Of a stretch of DNA of 64,000 nucleotides, positions 1 to 9,661 are shown in pieces; positions within the stretch are counted from its first letter, which is position 1, and each line of letters opens with the position of its first letter. Source of the stretch: Nocardia arthritidis (GTDB lineage: Bacteria; Actinomycetota; Actinomycetes; Mycobacteriales; Mycobacteriaceae); NCBI RefSeq assembly GCF_011801145.1, contig NZ_CP046172.1, forward strand, positions 9,796,001 to 9,860,000, given 5' to 3'. Made by a program: the position numbers and the translations under genes. The notes under the pieces are model-generated. The model was not told the DNA's origin and made no database searches. It saw only the letters and a list, made by a program, of their open reading frames with translations.

Positions 1-12
1 ACCGATCCGACA

Positions 13-1023
13 ATGCCGACCGTCAGCCTGATCGATGTCGCGAGCTATCTGCCCGGCAATCCGGTGCCCACCGAATACTTCACCCAGTTCGCCCGTTCGG
101 ACCGGATGGCCAAGAACGTCATGTTCCGCGCGCCCAAGGGCCGCCATCATGTCGCGCGCGACGAAACCGCGGTCGATATGGTCGAGCGGGCGGTCGCGCC
201 GCTGGTGCAACGCCATGGCAGCCAACTACTTTCGCGGATCGACGTGCTCATCACGCACACCCAGCTGCCGGACAATCCGGTGCTCGGCTGCGGGCCGGAG
301 GTGGCGCGCAGGCTCGGCATGCGGCCCGGCCACGTCTTCGATATCCACAACGGCGGCTGCGCGGCCTTCGTGCACATGATGGGTTTGGCCAGGATGATCC
401 TGCAAACCACCGACGCGCGCACCGCGCTCATCGCGGCGACGCAGAACTGCGCGGGCCCGGTATTCACCCAGACCGAGATCCGCAAGCTGGCCCAGGCTCC
501 GGTGCCCGGCGACGGCTGCGGCGTCGGGCTGCTGGTCAAGGACGACAGCGCGCCGATTCTCGACATCGAATGCCGCACCTATCCCGAATTCGCCGGGGAT
601 ATGGACTTTTCCACCAACGGCGCGCGCAAGTACTGGGAGCCGGGCGTGGGGCAGGGCTGCGTCAGCTTCACCGAATCCAAGGTCACCAAGGTGTTCGCGC
701 GCGGCAATCGGCTGGTGCCGGAGGTGGCGCTCGCGGTCTGCGAGCGCATCGGCGTGAAGGGCCGCGATATCGACACCTTCGTCACCAATCAGCCGAACCG
801 GCTGTTCCTGCGCAACTGGCACGATGCGCTGGAACTACCGGCCGAACGGCATCCGGACACCTTCGATCGGTGCGGAAACCTTTTCGCCGCAGGCATTCCC
901 GTCACCCTCGACATCACGAACCGGGCGGGCGGGCTGCGCAACGGTTCGGTGGTGCTGATGGCCGCCTTCGCGCATGCGGGCGATTTCGCCGGGGCGGCGG
1001 CGGTGCGGTGGGGCGCGGCATGA
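13..1023 (+). CDS. Ketoacyl-ACP synthase III-like (FabH-type) protein with altered catalytic triad
   Basis: A 336-residue thiolase-fold protein of the ketoacyl synthase III family. The nucleophile region is HNGGCAAF (Cys116) and the C-terminal Asn lies in CGNLFAAG (Asn289). The place where FabH enzymes carry His in HQAN reads NQPN (Asn259-Asn262), so the catalytic His appears to be Asn. Known KAS III enzymes condense an acyl-CoA with malonyl-ACP, and divergent members in secondary metabolism act as acyltransferases; which applies here is not visible. It overlaps the following aminotransferase by 4 nt (ATGA), so the two are translationally coupled and probably act in one pathway. The start lies 12 nt inside the window, so upstream partners may be missing. 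The family is clear; the reaction is not. Confidence 0.8.
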   Translation: MPTVSLIDVASYLPGNPVPTEYFTQFARSDRMAKNVMFRAPKGRHHVARDETAVDMVERAVAPLVQRHGSQLLSRIDVLITHTQLPDNPVLGCGPEVARRLGMRPGHVFDIHNGGCAAFVHMMGLARMILQTTDARTALIAATQNCAGPVFTQTEIRKLAQAPVPGDGCGVGLLVKDDSAPILDIECRTYPEFAGDMDFSTNGARKYWEPGVGQGCVSFTESKVTKVFARGNRLVPEVALAVCERIGVKGRDIDTFVTNQPNRLFLRNWHDALELPAERHPDTFDRCGNLFAAGIPVTLDITNRAGGLRNGSVVLMAAFAHAGDFAGAAAVRWGAA

Positions 1024-2057
1024 GTATCCGGCTGGCCGACGACACTCGCCCGGCACCGCGACATCGCGCGGGCGCGACGACCAGATTCGATCTCAGCCTG
1101 AGCGAAAACCCCTTTCCGCCACTGCCTTCGGTGCTCGCGGCGGTGCACGGCGTGCTGGCGCAGGCGAACCGGTATCCGGAATTCCTGCCGCGCACGCTGC
1201 CACGGCTCATCGCCCGGCATCTCGGCGTGCACGAGGATCAGGTGGTGGTCGGGGCCGGTGCGACCGGGGTCGCCATGCAGATCATGCAGTCCCTCACCGC
1301 ACCGGGCTCGGGCATCGTCTTCGGCTCGCCCACCTTCGACGGCTACCCGATCATGGCCGAGATGGCCGGGTTGGACGCGGTGCCGGTCCGGCTGGATTCC
1401 GCTGGCGGCCAAGATATTCGGTCGATGGTGCGGGCCATCGACAAGCGGACCGGACTGGTCGTGCTGTGTCGTCCGCACAATCCGACCGGGACGGTGCTTC
1501 CGCTCGATGAGCTCAGGGCGTTCCTGTGCGCGGTACCGTCGCGCATCCCGGTGATCCTGGACGAGGCGTACGCGGAATTCCTCGCGCCCGCCGATCGCGC
1601 CGACAGCATCGCGCTGCTCGAGCGTCACCCCAATCTGCTTGTGCTGCGGACCTTTTCGAAGGCATACGGGCTGGCCGGACTGCGCATCGGCTACTGCTTC
1701 GGCAGGCGGGAGCTGGCCGGGCGGGTGCGTAAACTGCAGCTGCCGTTCGGCGTCAGTGCCGCCGCGGTGGTCGCGGTCGCCGAATCGTATGCCGCGGAAC
1801 CGGAATTGCGCGCGCGCATCATCCGCATCACCACTCAGCGGGAGGCGCTGCGGAATTCGCTGCGGCGCTGCGGGATCGCGGTCCCGCGCAGTCACGCCAA
1901 CTTCCTGTACCTCCCGGGGCCGGGCGTGGCGACGGCGCTGCGGCGCGCGGGAATCGGCGCGAAGGCCTATCCGGACGGCAGCGCGCGGGTGGCGGTCGGC
2001 GATCCGGAGGCCGACCGGGCGGTGCTGGCCGCGCTCGAATTCCTGCGGCCGGGGTGA
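1020..2057 (+). CDS. HisC-like class I/II pyridoxal phosphate aminotransferase
   Basis: A 345-residue fold-type I PLP enzyme. Visible are the NPTG loop (about 154-157), the PLP-pyridine Asp in LDEAYAEF (Asp181) and the Schiff-base lysine in TFSKAYGLAGLR (Lys214), the pattern of histidinol-phosphate aminotransferases. The start ATG overlaps the stop of the KAS III-like gene (ATGA), so the pair form an operon. A lone hisC-like gene coupled to a KAS III relative is more likely a specialised-metabolism or amino-acid-modifying aminotransferase than the histidine-pathway enzyme. The substrate cannot be read from the sequence. Confidence 0.85.
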   Translation: MSIRLADDTRPAPRHRAGATTRFDLSLSENPFPPLPSVLAAVHGVLAQANRYPEFLPRTLPRLIARHLGVHEDQVVVGAGATGVAMQIMQSLTAPGSGIVFGSPTFDGYPIMAEMAGLDAVPVRLDSAGGQDIRSMVRAIDKRTGLVVLCRPHNPTGTVLPLDELRAFLCAVPSRIPVILDEAYAEFLAPADRADSIALLERHPNLLVLRTFSKAYGLAGLRIGYCFGRRELAGRVRKLQLPFGVSAAAVVAVAESYAAEPELRARIIRITTQREALRNSLRRCGIAVPRSHANFLYLPGPGVATALRRAGIGAKAYPDGSARVAVGDPEADRAVLAALEFLRPG

Positions 2058-2250
2058 CGCTTCCGCGGGGCACACCTCGGTGACTCGGGTATACGAGCGA
2101 TCCGGCACCATGATCGGGGAGCGGAATCTCGCGTCGCTGCCACCGGGCCGATCCGGCCGTTCGCGCGATCGACAGCGGCGATTTCACTCCAATACAGGTA
2201 GCTTCGATAGCGTGCAACCGTTTGTATGCAGCTAGAACGAGGATTTGCCG

Positions 2251-3036
2251 GTGGAACGACGCCAATTGCTGACATTGCTCGCCGCGGGTACCGCGCTGGT
2301 GGTGACCGGTTGCACGTCCGCGACGGGTGCACCGATCGACAGCGGTTCGGCCGGTAATCCGCTGGCCCCGCCCGCGCCGCCGCTGCTGCCGCCACCCGGC
2401 GGCCCGAAGTCGCCGATCCCGGCGGGCACCATCACCGCGCTGCCCGGCGCGGGCAACGGCATCGCGCTGACGGTGGACGACGGCGCGAGCCCCGAGGTGG
2501 TCGGCGCGTACATCCAGTTCGCCAGGGACACCGGCGCGCGCTTCACCTTCTTCGTCACCGCCTACTACGACTCGTGGAATATCCACCGGAACGCGTTGCG
2601 TCCCCTGGTCGACTCCGGCCAGATCCAGCTCGGCAACCACACCTGGGATCACCCGGACCTGACCAAGCTGTCGGCATCGGCCGTCTCGTCCCAGCTGGAC
2701 CGGGCGAAGAAGTATCTCCGCGACAATTTCGGCACCGACGCCACACCGTACTTCCGCCCGCCGTACGGCAGGCACAACGCCACCGTCGACAAGGTGGCCG
2801 CCGACCTCGGCTACACCGTGCCGACCATGTGGTACGGCTCACTGGCCGACTCCGGCGTGATCACCGAGCAGTATCTGATCGAATGCGCTCGCAAATACTT
2901 CAACCCGCAGACCATCGTCATCGGCCACGCCAACCACCCGGCCGTGACCCACTGCTACGGCCAGCTCGTCGACATCATCAAGGAGCGCAAGCTCGCCATG
3001 GTCACGCTCAACGACGTGCTGCTCCCGCCCCGCTGA
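2251..3036 (+). CDS. Polysaccharide deacetylase (NodB domain) lipoprotein
   Basis: A 261-residue exported protein. It opens with a short basic and hydrophobic signal ending in the lipobox VTGC (Cys21), then a Pro/Ala-rich spacer, then a NodB homology domain (carbohydrate esterase family 4). Motif 1 is TVDDG (Asp76, Asp77), motif 2 is NHTWDHP with metal ligands His130 and His134, and motif 3 is RPPYG (169-173). Such enzymes remove N-acetyl groups from peptidoglycan or other glycans in a metal-dependent way outside the cell. GTG at 2251 is chosen because AGGA lies 7 nt upstream; an in-frame TTG at 2245 is the alternative. The glycan target is unknown. Confidence 0.88.
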   Translation: MERRQLLTLLAAGTALVVTGCTSATGAPIDSGSAGNPLAPPAPPLLPPPGGPKSPIPAGTITALPGAGNGIALTVDDGASPEVVGAYIQFARDTGARFTFFVTAYYDSWNIHRNALRPLVDSGQIQLGNHTWDHPDLTKLSASAVSSQLDRAKKYLRDNFGTDATPYFRPPYGRHNATVDKVAADLGYTVPTMWYGSLADSGVITEQYLIECARKYFNPQTIVIGHANHPAVTHCYGQLVDIIKERKLAMVTLNDVLLPPR

Positions 3037-3043
3037 ATGTTCA

Positions 3044-3073
3044 ACGGCCCCTGCGCTTTACGCGCGGGGCCGT
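3044..3073. terminator. Hairpin between convergent deacetylase gene and leuS
   Basis: An inverted repeat with ACGGCCCC and GGGGCCGT arms, extended inward by GCGC/GCGC with one bulged base, fills most of the 49-nt gap between the two convergent genes. It lacks a long T tract, as is usual for actinobacterial terminators. Confidence 0.6.
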
Positions 3074-3085
3074 CGACAGCGCCCA

Positions 3086-5929
3086 TCAAGCGACGATATT
3101 GACCAAACGCCCCGGCACCACGATCAGCTTGCGCGGGGACGCACCGCCGAGCAGTTCGGCGATCCGCTCGTCGGCCAGTGCCGCCGCCTCGATCGCGGCC
3201 TTGTCGGCATCGGCGGGCACCTGAATGCGGCTGCGCACCTTGCCGTTCACCTGGATCGGGTACTCCACCGACGCGTCGACCAGCAGCGCCGGATCGGCCA
3301 CCGGGAAGGGGCCGTGCGCCAGGGATTCGTTGTGGCCCAAGCGTTCCCAGAGTTCCTCCGCGATATGCGGTGCCAGCGGGGCGAGCATCAGCACCACCGG
3401 TTCGACCACCGAGCGGGGCGCGCCGTCCGGGTAGGTCTTGGTGAGATGGTTCGTGAGCTCGATCAGCTTGGCGCCCGCGGTGTTGTCGCGCAGCGCGGCA
3501 TAATCCTCGTCCACCCCGGCGATGGTCTTGTGCAGCAGGCGCAGCGTCTCGTCCGACGGTTGCCCGTCGGTGACGCGCACCGCGCCGGACTCCTCGTCCA
3601 CCACCAGTCGCCACACCCGCTGCAGGAACCGGTGCGCGCCGACGACATCCTTGGTCGCCCACGGGCGCGAGGTATCCAGCGGGCCCATCGCCATCTCGTA
3701 GAAGCGGAAGGTGTCCGCGCCGTAGAGATCGCACATCTCGTCCGGGGAGATGGCGTTCTTCAGCGACTTGCCGATCTTGCCGTACTCCTGGAACACCTCG
3801 ATCTCGGCGCCCGCTGTATCGGTCCAGAAGAACTTGCCATCGCGCTCGACCACCTCGGCGGCGGGCACGTACGCGCCGCGCTCGTCGGTGTAGGCGAACG
3901 CCTGGATGTAGCCCTGGTTGAACAGCCGCCGGTACGGCTCGCTGCCCGATACGTCACCCAGGTCGTAGAGCACCTTCTGCCAGAAGCGCGCGTAGAGCAG
4001 GTGCAGCACCGCGTGCTCGACACCGCCGACGTACAGGTCGACGCCGCCGGGATCGTTCGCGCCGTGCTCACCGGTGCGCGGGCCGAGCCAGTACTGCTCG
4101 TTCTCCTTGGCGCAGAAGGCCTCCGAATTGGTCGGGTCGGCGTAGCGCAGCTGATACCAGGAGCTGCCCGCCCAGTTCGGCATGACGTTGGTGTCGCGGC
4201 GGTACTTCTTCGGACCGTCGCCGAGGTCGAGTTCCACGTTCACCCAGTCGGTGGCCTTGGCCAGCGGCGGGGACGGCTCGGAGGCGGCGTCGTCCGGGTC
4301 GAAGGTGACCGGCGCGAAGTCGTCGATCTCCGGAAGCCGAACGGGCAGCATGGATTCGGGCAGCGCGTGCGGTGCGCCGTCCTCGTCGTAGACGATCGGG
4401 AACGGTTCGCCCCAGTACCGCTGGCGGGCGAAAAGCCAGTCGCGCAGCTTGTATTGGACGGTGCCGCGGCCGTGCCCGTCGGCCTCCAGCTTCGCGATGA
4501 TGGCCGCCTTCGCAGCCTCGACCGAAAGGCCGTTCAGGAAGCCGGAATTCACGATCTCGCCATCGCCGCTGTATGCCGCCTCGGTCACGTCGCCACCCGC
4601 GACGACCTCTTCGATCGGCAATCCGAAGGCGTTGGCGAACTCCCAGTCGCGCGGATCGTGGCCGGGCACCGCCATGATGGCGCCGGTGCCGTAGCCGCTG
4701 AGTACGTAATCGGCGATGAAGATGGGCACCGCGGCGCCGTCGGCCGGATTGGTGGCGTAGGCGCCGAGGAAGACGCCGGTCTTCTCCTTGTTCTCCTGGC
4801 GCTCCAGGTCGGATTTCGCGGCGATCGACTTGCGGTACGCCGCAACGGCTTCCACCGGGTTCGCGGAGTTGTTGGTCCAGCGCGGATCGACGCCGTCCGG
4901 CCACTGCGCGGCGGCCAGCCGGTCTACCAGTTCATGCTCCGGCGCGAGCACGACGTAGGTCGCGCCGAACAGCGTGTCGGGCCGGGTGGTGAACACCTCG
5001 ATCGAGCCCGCGGGCGAATCGAATTTCACCTGTGCGCCGCGCGAGCGCCCGATCCAGTTGCGCTGCATGGCCTTGACGTTCTCGGGCCAGTCCAGCCGCT
5101 CCAGATCGTCGACCAACCGGTCGGAGTACGCGGTGATGCGCATCATCCACTGCCACAGGCGCTTACGGAACACCGGGAAGTTACCGCGCTCGCTGCGGCC
5201 GTCGGCGGTGACCTCCTCGTTGGACAGCACCGTGCCGAGCCCGGGACACCAGTTGACCATCGAATCCGTCTGGTACACCAGGCGATACGAGTCGAGTACG
5301 GCGGCCCGCTCGGCGGCGGTCAGCGCATCCCAGGAGCGGCCGTCCGGTGTCGGCCTTGCGCCGGAGGCGAATTCGGCGGCCAGCTCGCCGATCGGGCGGG
5401 CGCGCCCCAAATCCTCGTCGTACCAGGCGTTGTAGATGCGTAGGAAGATCCACTGGGTCCAACGATAGTACTCGGGATCGGTGGTCGCGAACGAGCGGCG
5501 CCGGTCGTGGCCGAGGCCTAGGCGATCCAATTGCCGCTGCATCGTCGCGATATTCGACTCGGTGGTGACCCGTGGGTGCGCACCGGTCTGCACCGCGTAC
5601 TGCTCGGCGGGTAGGCCGAACGCGTCGTAGCCGAGCGCGTGCAACACATTGCGTCCGCGCATCCGGTGGAACCGCGCGAAGACGTCCGTGGCGATGTAGC
5701 CGAGCGGATGCCCGACGTGCAGTCCCGCACCGGAGGGGTACGGGAACATGTCCTGAACGAATAGCTTGTCGGCGGGTGTCGGACCGGCCAGCGGACCGAC
5801 CGGGTTGGGCGCATGGAAGGTTCCCCGCTCGTTCCACGTCCGCTGCCACCGCCGCTCGATGCGGCCGGCAAGCTCCGCGTTGTACCGATGCTGGGGTACA
5901 TCGCTTTCGGTTGCACGGGTGTCCTGCAC
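3086..5929 (-). CDS. leuS: Leucyl-tRNA synthetase
   Basis: A 947-residue class I aminoacyl-tRNA synthetase that charges tRNA-Leu. The HIGH signature appears as HVGHPLGY close to the N-terminus and the KMSKS equivalent as KIGKSLKN in the C-terminal part. A CP1 editing-domain region with [12 protein letters not shown] lies between them. The C-terminus carries the anticodon-binding domain and a short LeuS tail ending [16 protein letters not shown]. The start is GTG preceded by AGGACC. It is monocistronic, convergent with the deacetylase gene, and has a 373-nt upstream gap. In M. tuberculosis leuS likewise lies upstream of the ino1-ponA1 block. Confidence 0.98.
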   Translation of the reverse strand: MQDTRATESDVPQHRYNAELAGRIERRWQRTWNERGTFHAPNPVGPLAGPTPADKLFVQDMFPYPSGAGLHVGHPLGYIATDVFARFHRMRGRNVLHALGYDAFGLPAEQYAVQTGAHPRVTTESNIATMQRQLDRLGLGHDRRRSFATTDPEYYRWTQWIFLRIYNAWYDEDLGRARPIGELAAEFASGARPTPDGRSWDALTAAERAAVLDSYRLVYQTDSMVNWCPGLGTVLSNEEVTADGRSERGNFPVFRKRLWQWMMRITAYSDRLVDDLERLDWPENVKAMQRNWIGRSRGAQVKFDSPAGSIEVFTTRPDTLFGATYVVLAPEHELVDRLAAAQWPDGVDPRWTNNSANPVEAVAAYRKSIAAKSDLERQENKEKTGVFLGAYATNPADGAAVPIFIADYVLSGYGTGAIMAVPGHDPRDWEFANAFGLPIEEVVAGGDVTEAAYSGDGEIVNSGFLNGLSVEAAKAAIIAKLEADGHGRGTVQYKLRDWLFARQRYWGEPFPIVYDEDGAPHALPESMLPVRLPEIDDFAPVTFDPDDAASEPSPPLAKATDWVNVELDLGDGPKKYRRDTNVMPNWAGSSWYQLRYADPTNSEAFCAKENEQYWLGPRTGEHGANDPGGVDLYVGGVEHAVLHLLYARFWQKVLYDLGDVSGSEPYRRLFNQGYIQAFAYTDERGAYVPAAEVVERDGKFFWTDTAGAEIEVFQEYGKIGKSLKNAISPDEMCDLYGADTFRFYEMAMGPLDTSRPWATKDVVGAHRFLQRVWRLVVDEESGAVRVTDGQPSDETLRLLHKTIAGVDEDYAALRDNTAGAKLIELTNHLTKTYPDGAPRSVVEPVVLMLAPLAPHIAEELWERLGHNESLAHGPFPVADPALLVDASVEYPIQVNGKVRSRIQVPADADKAAIEAAALADERIAELLGGASPRKLIVVPGRLVNIVA

Positions 5930-6302
5930 GGTCCTGCCTTCTTGTTATCGCGATCCCCGACAAACTACGTCTATCAGGGTAGAACGTGGCATCGGCGGGT
6001 CCGGCGCATGGGCCGTGCTGAATTTGCCGCAGCGGCGTTCCGGTTTGCCGCGCCGGCCCGATCCGCTATGTGTGATGCCTTGCGTTACACCAACTTTCGC
6101 GTTTTCACACCGATCGACCGCTCGGTGTGAAAAGGTGCGTTTGCTGTGCGTCCGGCCGCGCGTTCGGCAATGTGGAATGCGCTCTTCCGGGCCGTGCGAC
6201 ACCGGCTGCTGAATAATTGCTCGATCTTGATCCCGGCCCGGTGCACAGGTGCGGGAAGGTGCGGGCGGGCGACGATACCGAGCGGTGCGCTAGCCTGCAT
6301 GG
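5930..6302. other. Intergenic region between divergent leuS and the SdpI-like gene
   Basis: A 373-nt gap that must hold the leuS promoter on the minus strand and the promoter of the small membrane-protein gene on the plus strand. Its one striking element is the 32-bp perfect inverted repeat at 6102-6133, listed separately. I see no convincing gene, tRNA or T-box-like specifier structure in it. Confidence 0.6.
6102..6133. repeat. Perfect 12-bp inverted repeat with 8-nt spacer
   Basis: Arms TTTTCACACCGA and TCGGTGTGAAAA are exact reverse complements around the spacer TCGACCGC. The T run is 5' and the A run 3' on both strands, so a transcript hairpin would not be followed by a U tract. This argues against a terminator and for a dimeric protein-binding site. 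It lies about 170 bp from both flanking start codons. Confidence 0.6.
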
Positions 6303-6710
6303 GTGTTCGTCGTCGCTCTCGTCCTGTTCGTGCTGGCCGCCGTGGCCATCGCAACCGGCGTACTCGGGCTGACGGGTCGGCTCCCGCGCAACCGCTTCGT
6401 CGGTGTGCACACCGAGACCGCCCTCGCCAGCGACGAGGCCTTCCGGATCGCGAACCGCGTCGCCGCCCCCACCTCCGTCGCGGCGGGCGTGCTGCTCTTC
6501 GCCGGCGGCCTCGTCACCTTCGCCGCCACCGGCCCCGTCGCCATCGTGGTGCCCATCGCGGTGGCCGTCATCGCGGTATTCACCCTCGGCGGCGGCGCGA
6601 ACGCGGCCACCAATGCCATCGCCCATCTCGCGCCGGTCCCGGTGACGGAGGGCTGCGGCCAGGCATGCGGCGCGTGCTCGCTGCGCGACGCCTGCTCCAC
6701 CGCGAACTGA
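6303..6710 (+). CDS. SdpI-like small membrane protein with cysteine-rich tail
   Basis: A 135-residue protein starting with GTG. It has three likely membrane segments: the N-terminal VVALVLFVLAAVAIATGVLG, a second around VAAGVLLFAGGLVTFAATG, and a third around VAIVVPIAVAVIAVFTLGG. Between the first two, GRLPRNRFVGVHT resembles the SdpI-family loop. The tail contains four cysteines spaced C-x3-C-x2-C-x5-C, which could bind metal or form disulfides. SdpI proteins were described as immunity to a cannibalism toxin, but most actinobacterial relatives have no assigned role. It ends 1 nt before the convergent cupin gene. Confidence 0.65.
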   Translation: MFVVALVLFVLAAVAIATGVLGLTGRLPRNRFVGVHTETALASDEAFRIANRVAAPTSVAAGVLLFAGGLVTFAATGPVAIVVPIAVAVIAVFTLGGGANAATNAIAHLAPVPVTEGCGQACGACSLRDACSTAN

Positions 6711-6711
6711 A

Positions 6712-7098
6712 CTACTCCCCGGGCGATTCGACCGGCCGGGACAGCGGGCTGCCCACCGGATTCCGATAGAGCACGAACAACGTCACCGGCGTCGTGCCCC
6801 GATTCCGCGCGACGTGCGGATACCGCGGACCGCTCGGCTCGACGAAGACGCGGCCGCGCCGATAGGTGACCGGCACGCGGTCGGCGCCAGGATGATCCAG
6901 GGTGCCGCGCGCGACCAGCACCAGCAGCGTCCCATCGTGATAGTGCCAGCCGCTGCTGCCGCCCGGTTCGATCCGGGTCTGGCGGAGCAGATATTCGCGG
7001 CCGCCCAGGCGGAATCGGAACCACTCCCGGCTCGCGGTACCCGTGGCCGGCGGCGGATTCGGCCGCAGTCCGCGTCGCGCCGTCATGACCTCCATCAA
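6712..7098 (-). CDS. Small cupin-domain protein
   Basis: A 128-residue single-domain beta-barrel protein. The cupin metal site is suggested by GWHYHDGTLLVLVARGTLDHP and the later PHVARN. The fold is a common metal-binding barrel found in dioxygenases, isomerases and sensor proteins; no particular reaction can be read here. The start is uncertain: ATG codons occur at 7098, 7095 and 7086, and a GGAGG lies only 2 nt before the 7086 ATG. Single gene, convergent with the SdpI-like gene. Confidence 0.75.
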   Translation of the reverse strand: MMEVMTARRGLRPNPPPATGTASREWFRFRLGGREYLLRQTRIEPGGSSGWHYHDGTLLVLVARGTLDHPGADRVPVTYRRGRVFVEPSGPRYPHVARNRGTTPVTLFVLYRNPVGSPLSRPVESPGE

Positions 7099-7190
7099 AC
7101 CATCGGGCAGGCAAGATCAATCGTCCTATGATTCTGCGAGATGCGTCACCATTTCGAGGCCGCGGCGCGGGCCGGAGTTAGCGTGTCGCC

Positions 7191-8195
7191 GTGCGGTTTC
7201 TGAGCAGGTTCTATATAGACGGGTTCATCCTCGCGATCCTCGCCACGGTCGGCGTAGCGAGCGTGTTCCCGGCGCGCGGCTCGTTCGCCGACGTCGTCAC
7301 CTGGGCCACCAAGATCGCCATCGCCATCCTCTTCCTGCTCTACGGCACCCGCCTGGCCCCGCGCGAGGCGCTGGCCGGGCTCACCCACTGGCGGTTGCAC
7401 ACCGTGGTGCTCGGCTGCACGTTCATCGTCTTCCCGCTGCTCGGGCTGGCCGCCGTGGTGCTGAAACCGCATGTGCTCACCGACGACCTGTACACCGGCC
7501 TGCTGTTCCTGTGCCTGGTGCCGTCCACCGTGCAGTCCTCCATCGCGTTCACCTCGATCGCGAAAGGCAATGTGCCCGGCGCGATCGTCAGCGCGACCAC
7601 CTCGAACCTGTTGGGTGTCTTCCTGACCCCGCTGCTGGTGATCGCGCTGATGAACACCACGGGCGAGGCCAAGGTCAATTTCTCCTCGATCCTCGACATC
7701 GTGCTGCAGCTGCTGGTGCCGTTCCTGATCGGCCAGCTGATCCGGCCGAAGGTCATCGGCTGGCTGAAGCGCTACGCGGAACCCACCAAGCTGGTGGATC
7801 GCGGCTCGATCCTGCTCGTGGTCTACAGCGCCTTCAGCGCGGGCATGGTGGAGGGTATCTGGCACATGATGTCGCCGTGGCGCATCCTCGCGCTGGCCGC
7901 CGTCTGCGCCGGCCTGCTCGCGCTGGTGATGAGCGTCACCATGGTGCTCGGCCGGATGCTCGGATTCGAGCGGGCCGACCGGATCGTCATCGTGTTCTGC
8001 GGCTCCAAGAAGAGCCTCGCCTCCGGATTGCCCATGGCCACCGTGCTTTTCACGGGTCAGCCGATCGGCCTGATCGTGCTGCCGCTGATGATGTTCCATC
8101 AGATCCAGTTGATGACCTGCGCGGTGCTCGCCCAGCGCTGGTCGCGCACCGACGAATCCGGCGCGGCGGATCAGGCGCTGCCCGAGGCGGCGTAA
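7191..8195 (+). CDS. Bile acid:sodium symporter-like (SBF-like) transporter
   Basis: A 334-residue polytopic inner-membrane protein with about nine to ten hydrophobic segments throughout its length. It has the arrangement of the SBF-like branch of the bile acid/arsenite/riboflavin transporter superfamily, including IVFCGSKKSLASGLPMATV near the C-terminal repeat. In bacteria these carriers move organic anions with sodium; the substrate is unknown here. Start is GTG 7191. The gene ends 1 nt before the convergent kinase-like gene. Confidence 0.82.
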   Translation: MRFLSRFYIDGFILAILATVGVASVFPARGSFADVVTWATKIAIAILFLLYGTRLAPREALAGLTHWRLHTVVLGCTFIVFPLLGLAAVVLKPHVLTDDLYTGLLFLCLVPSTVQSSIAFTSIAKGNVPGAIVSATTSNLLGVFLTPLLVIALMNTTGEAKVNFSSILDIVLQLLVPFLIGQLIRPKVIGWLKRYAEPTKLVDRGSILLVVYSAFSAGMVEGIWHMMSPWRILALAAVCAGLLALVMSVTMVLGRMLGFERADRIVIVFCGSKKSLASGLPMATVLFTGQPIGLIVLPLMMFHQIQLMTCAVLAQRWSRTDESGAADQALPEAA

Positions 8196-8196
8196 T

Positions 8197-8907
8197 TCAG
8201 CCCCGGACGATCGATGGACGGTCGAATGCCGAATTGTCGATGACGATGTCGGCCCGACGGGCGGGATCGACCTCGTCCACGTACACCTGCTCGGCGACCG
8301 CGTAGCGGTCGCGGTGCACGTCGGCGGCATCGGCGCCGTCCCGTTCGACGCCGCGCCGGAACGCGGTCTCGGCGTTCACCGCCAACCAGATTCGATAGTT
8401 CCAGTAACGGTTTATCTCCGGACGGAGCGCGAAGACTCCGTCGACGATCAGCACCGCGTCGTCGGCCGCCTGGGTGCGGACGGCGGAATGATCGATCTGG
8501 GTGAGCGGATCGATGCCGCACAGCGCGCAATCGCCCGAACCGCCCGGACCGAGCGGTTCGAGCAGCAGGCGCGCCACCGCGTCGTAGTCGAAAGCGTTGC
8601 GGTAGTACCCTTCTCCCGACTCACGGTCGTAGAGGTGCCGGTCGCGCCATGGCCGCTTGAAGTCGTCGAGGCTGGCCCGCAGCACCTGCCGTCCGGTACC
8701 GGCGATCCGCTCGGCCAGTTCGTGACCGAAGCTGGTCTTGCCCGCACCGGTCGGCCCGTCGACGGCCACCAACGGACGGGTGACGGGCAGCGCGAGCACC
8801 CGCTCGGCAACCCGCGTCACCAGGGTGTTCCGCTCGGACGATGCCGAACCGGGCAAGGGCTGCTGCCAGCTGGACACCGAATGCCGCACTGCCGGATGTG
8901 ATCGCAT
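8197..8907 (-). CDS. Uridine kinase-like P-loop nucleoside kinase
   Basis: A 236-residue cytoplasmic ATPase-fold protein. Walker A is DGPTGAGKTSFG, followed by SLDDFKRPWRDRH, a region that in uridine kinase/phosphoribulokinase relatives binds the phosphate acceptor. Next come VLIVDGVFALRPE and an Arg-rich lid region, GVERDGADAADVHRDRY. The family phosphorylates uridine, pantothenate-like or other small alcohols. The start is ATG at 8907; longer in-frame extension upstream runs antisense to other sequence and is low-quality. The divergence from true Udk leaves the substrate open. Confidence 0.78.
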   Translation of the reverse strand: MRSHPAVRHSVSSWQQPLPGSASSERNTLVTRVAERVLALPVTRPLVAVDGPTGAGKTSFGHELAERIAGTGRQVLRASLDDFKRPWRDRHLYDRESGEGYYRNAFDYDAVARLLLEPLGPGGSGDCALCGIDPLTQIDHSAVRTQAADDAVLIVDGVFALRPEINRYWNYRIWLAVNAETAFRRGVERDGADAADVHRDRYAVAEQVYVDEVDPARRADIVIDNSAFDRPSIVRG

Positions 8908-8965
8908 GGCCCGAGAGTATCCGGGCCGCTCGCCGCTGCGACAGACGTCAATCCGGCGGGGCGAA

Positions 8966-9661
8966 TCAGTATGGGCGCAGGACGATTTCGGTCGGATGGG
9001 CATCGCGCGGGGTGTCGATGGCATTGCGCACCGTCCATGCGACGGTCTCGGCGCGCAGGAATTCGTCCGGGTGGTATTCGCGCCCCTCGCCCGCGATGAT
9101 CTCGCGCTGCATATCGGTGTCGATGCGGCCCGGGTGAATCGAGGTGACGCGCAGCGACGGCTCCTCCAGCCGCAGCGCGTCGCCGAAGGCGCGCAACCCG
9201 AATTTGCTCGCGGCATAGGACGCCCAGCCCGGATTCGCACGCAGGCCCGCACCCGAATTGATCAGCACCACATGGCCGTTCGCGCTGCGCAGGGCCGGAA
9301 GCAGCAACCTGGTGAGCTCCGCGACCGCGATCAGGTTGGCCTCCAAGGTCTTTCGCCACTGCTCCACCGAGGAGTCGGCGATGGTGCCGATATCGGCGAT
9401 TCCGGCGTTGTGCACCAGCACGTCCAGGCGCGGAATCGCCGCGGCCGCGGCGGCGACCACCGGATAGTCGGTGAGGTCGACGGGCCAGCCGGTGGCGCTT
9501 GGCAATTCGTCCAGGATCTTGCGCAGCGAATCCGCGGACCGCGCGCCGAGCAACAGTTCGTGCGTCGGCGCGAGCGCGCGGGCGATGGCCGCGCCGAGGC
9601 CGCGGCTGGCGCCGGTGATCAGTGCGACGGGCGGTGGGGTGCTGGTCACGGGCTCGGTCAT
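8966..9661 (-). CDS. Short-chain dehydrogenase/reductase
   Basis: A 231-residue Rossmann-fold oxidoreductase. It shows the cofactor motif TGASRGLG, the NAG motif in VLVHNAGIADIG, the catalytic serine region INSGAG and the YxxxK pair in YAASK. These define a classical SDR that uses NAD(P)H on a carbonyl or alcohol. Substrate unknown. It lies 58 nt downstream of the start of the kinase-like gene on the same strand and is divergent from the glucosylglycerate hydrolase gene. Confidence 0.88.
   Translation of the reverse strand: MTEPVTSTPPPVALITGASRGLGAAIARALAPTHELLLGARSADSLRKILDELPSATGWPVDLTDYPVVAAAAAAIPRLDVLVHNAGIADIGTIADSSVEQWRKTLEANLIAVAELTRLLLPALRSANGHVVLINSGAGLRANPGWASYAASKFGLRAFGDALRLEEPSLRVTSIHPGRIDTDMQREIIAGEGREYHPDEFLRAETVAWTVRNAIDTPRDAHPTEIVLRPY

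Noticed and set aside
3314..5443. Long plus-strand open frame of about 700 codons opposite leuS
   Set aside because: It is the antisense shadow of a clear leuS; it is rich in Val/Arg/Gly/His from GC-rich codon complement and has no domain, start signal or conserved motif.
5930..6302. T-box or leader peptide controlling leuS
   Set aside because: No T-box core, specifier loop or leucine-rich short frame could be recognised on the minus strand.
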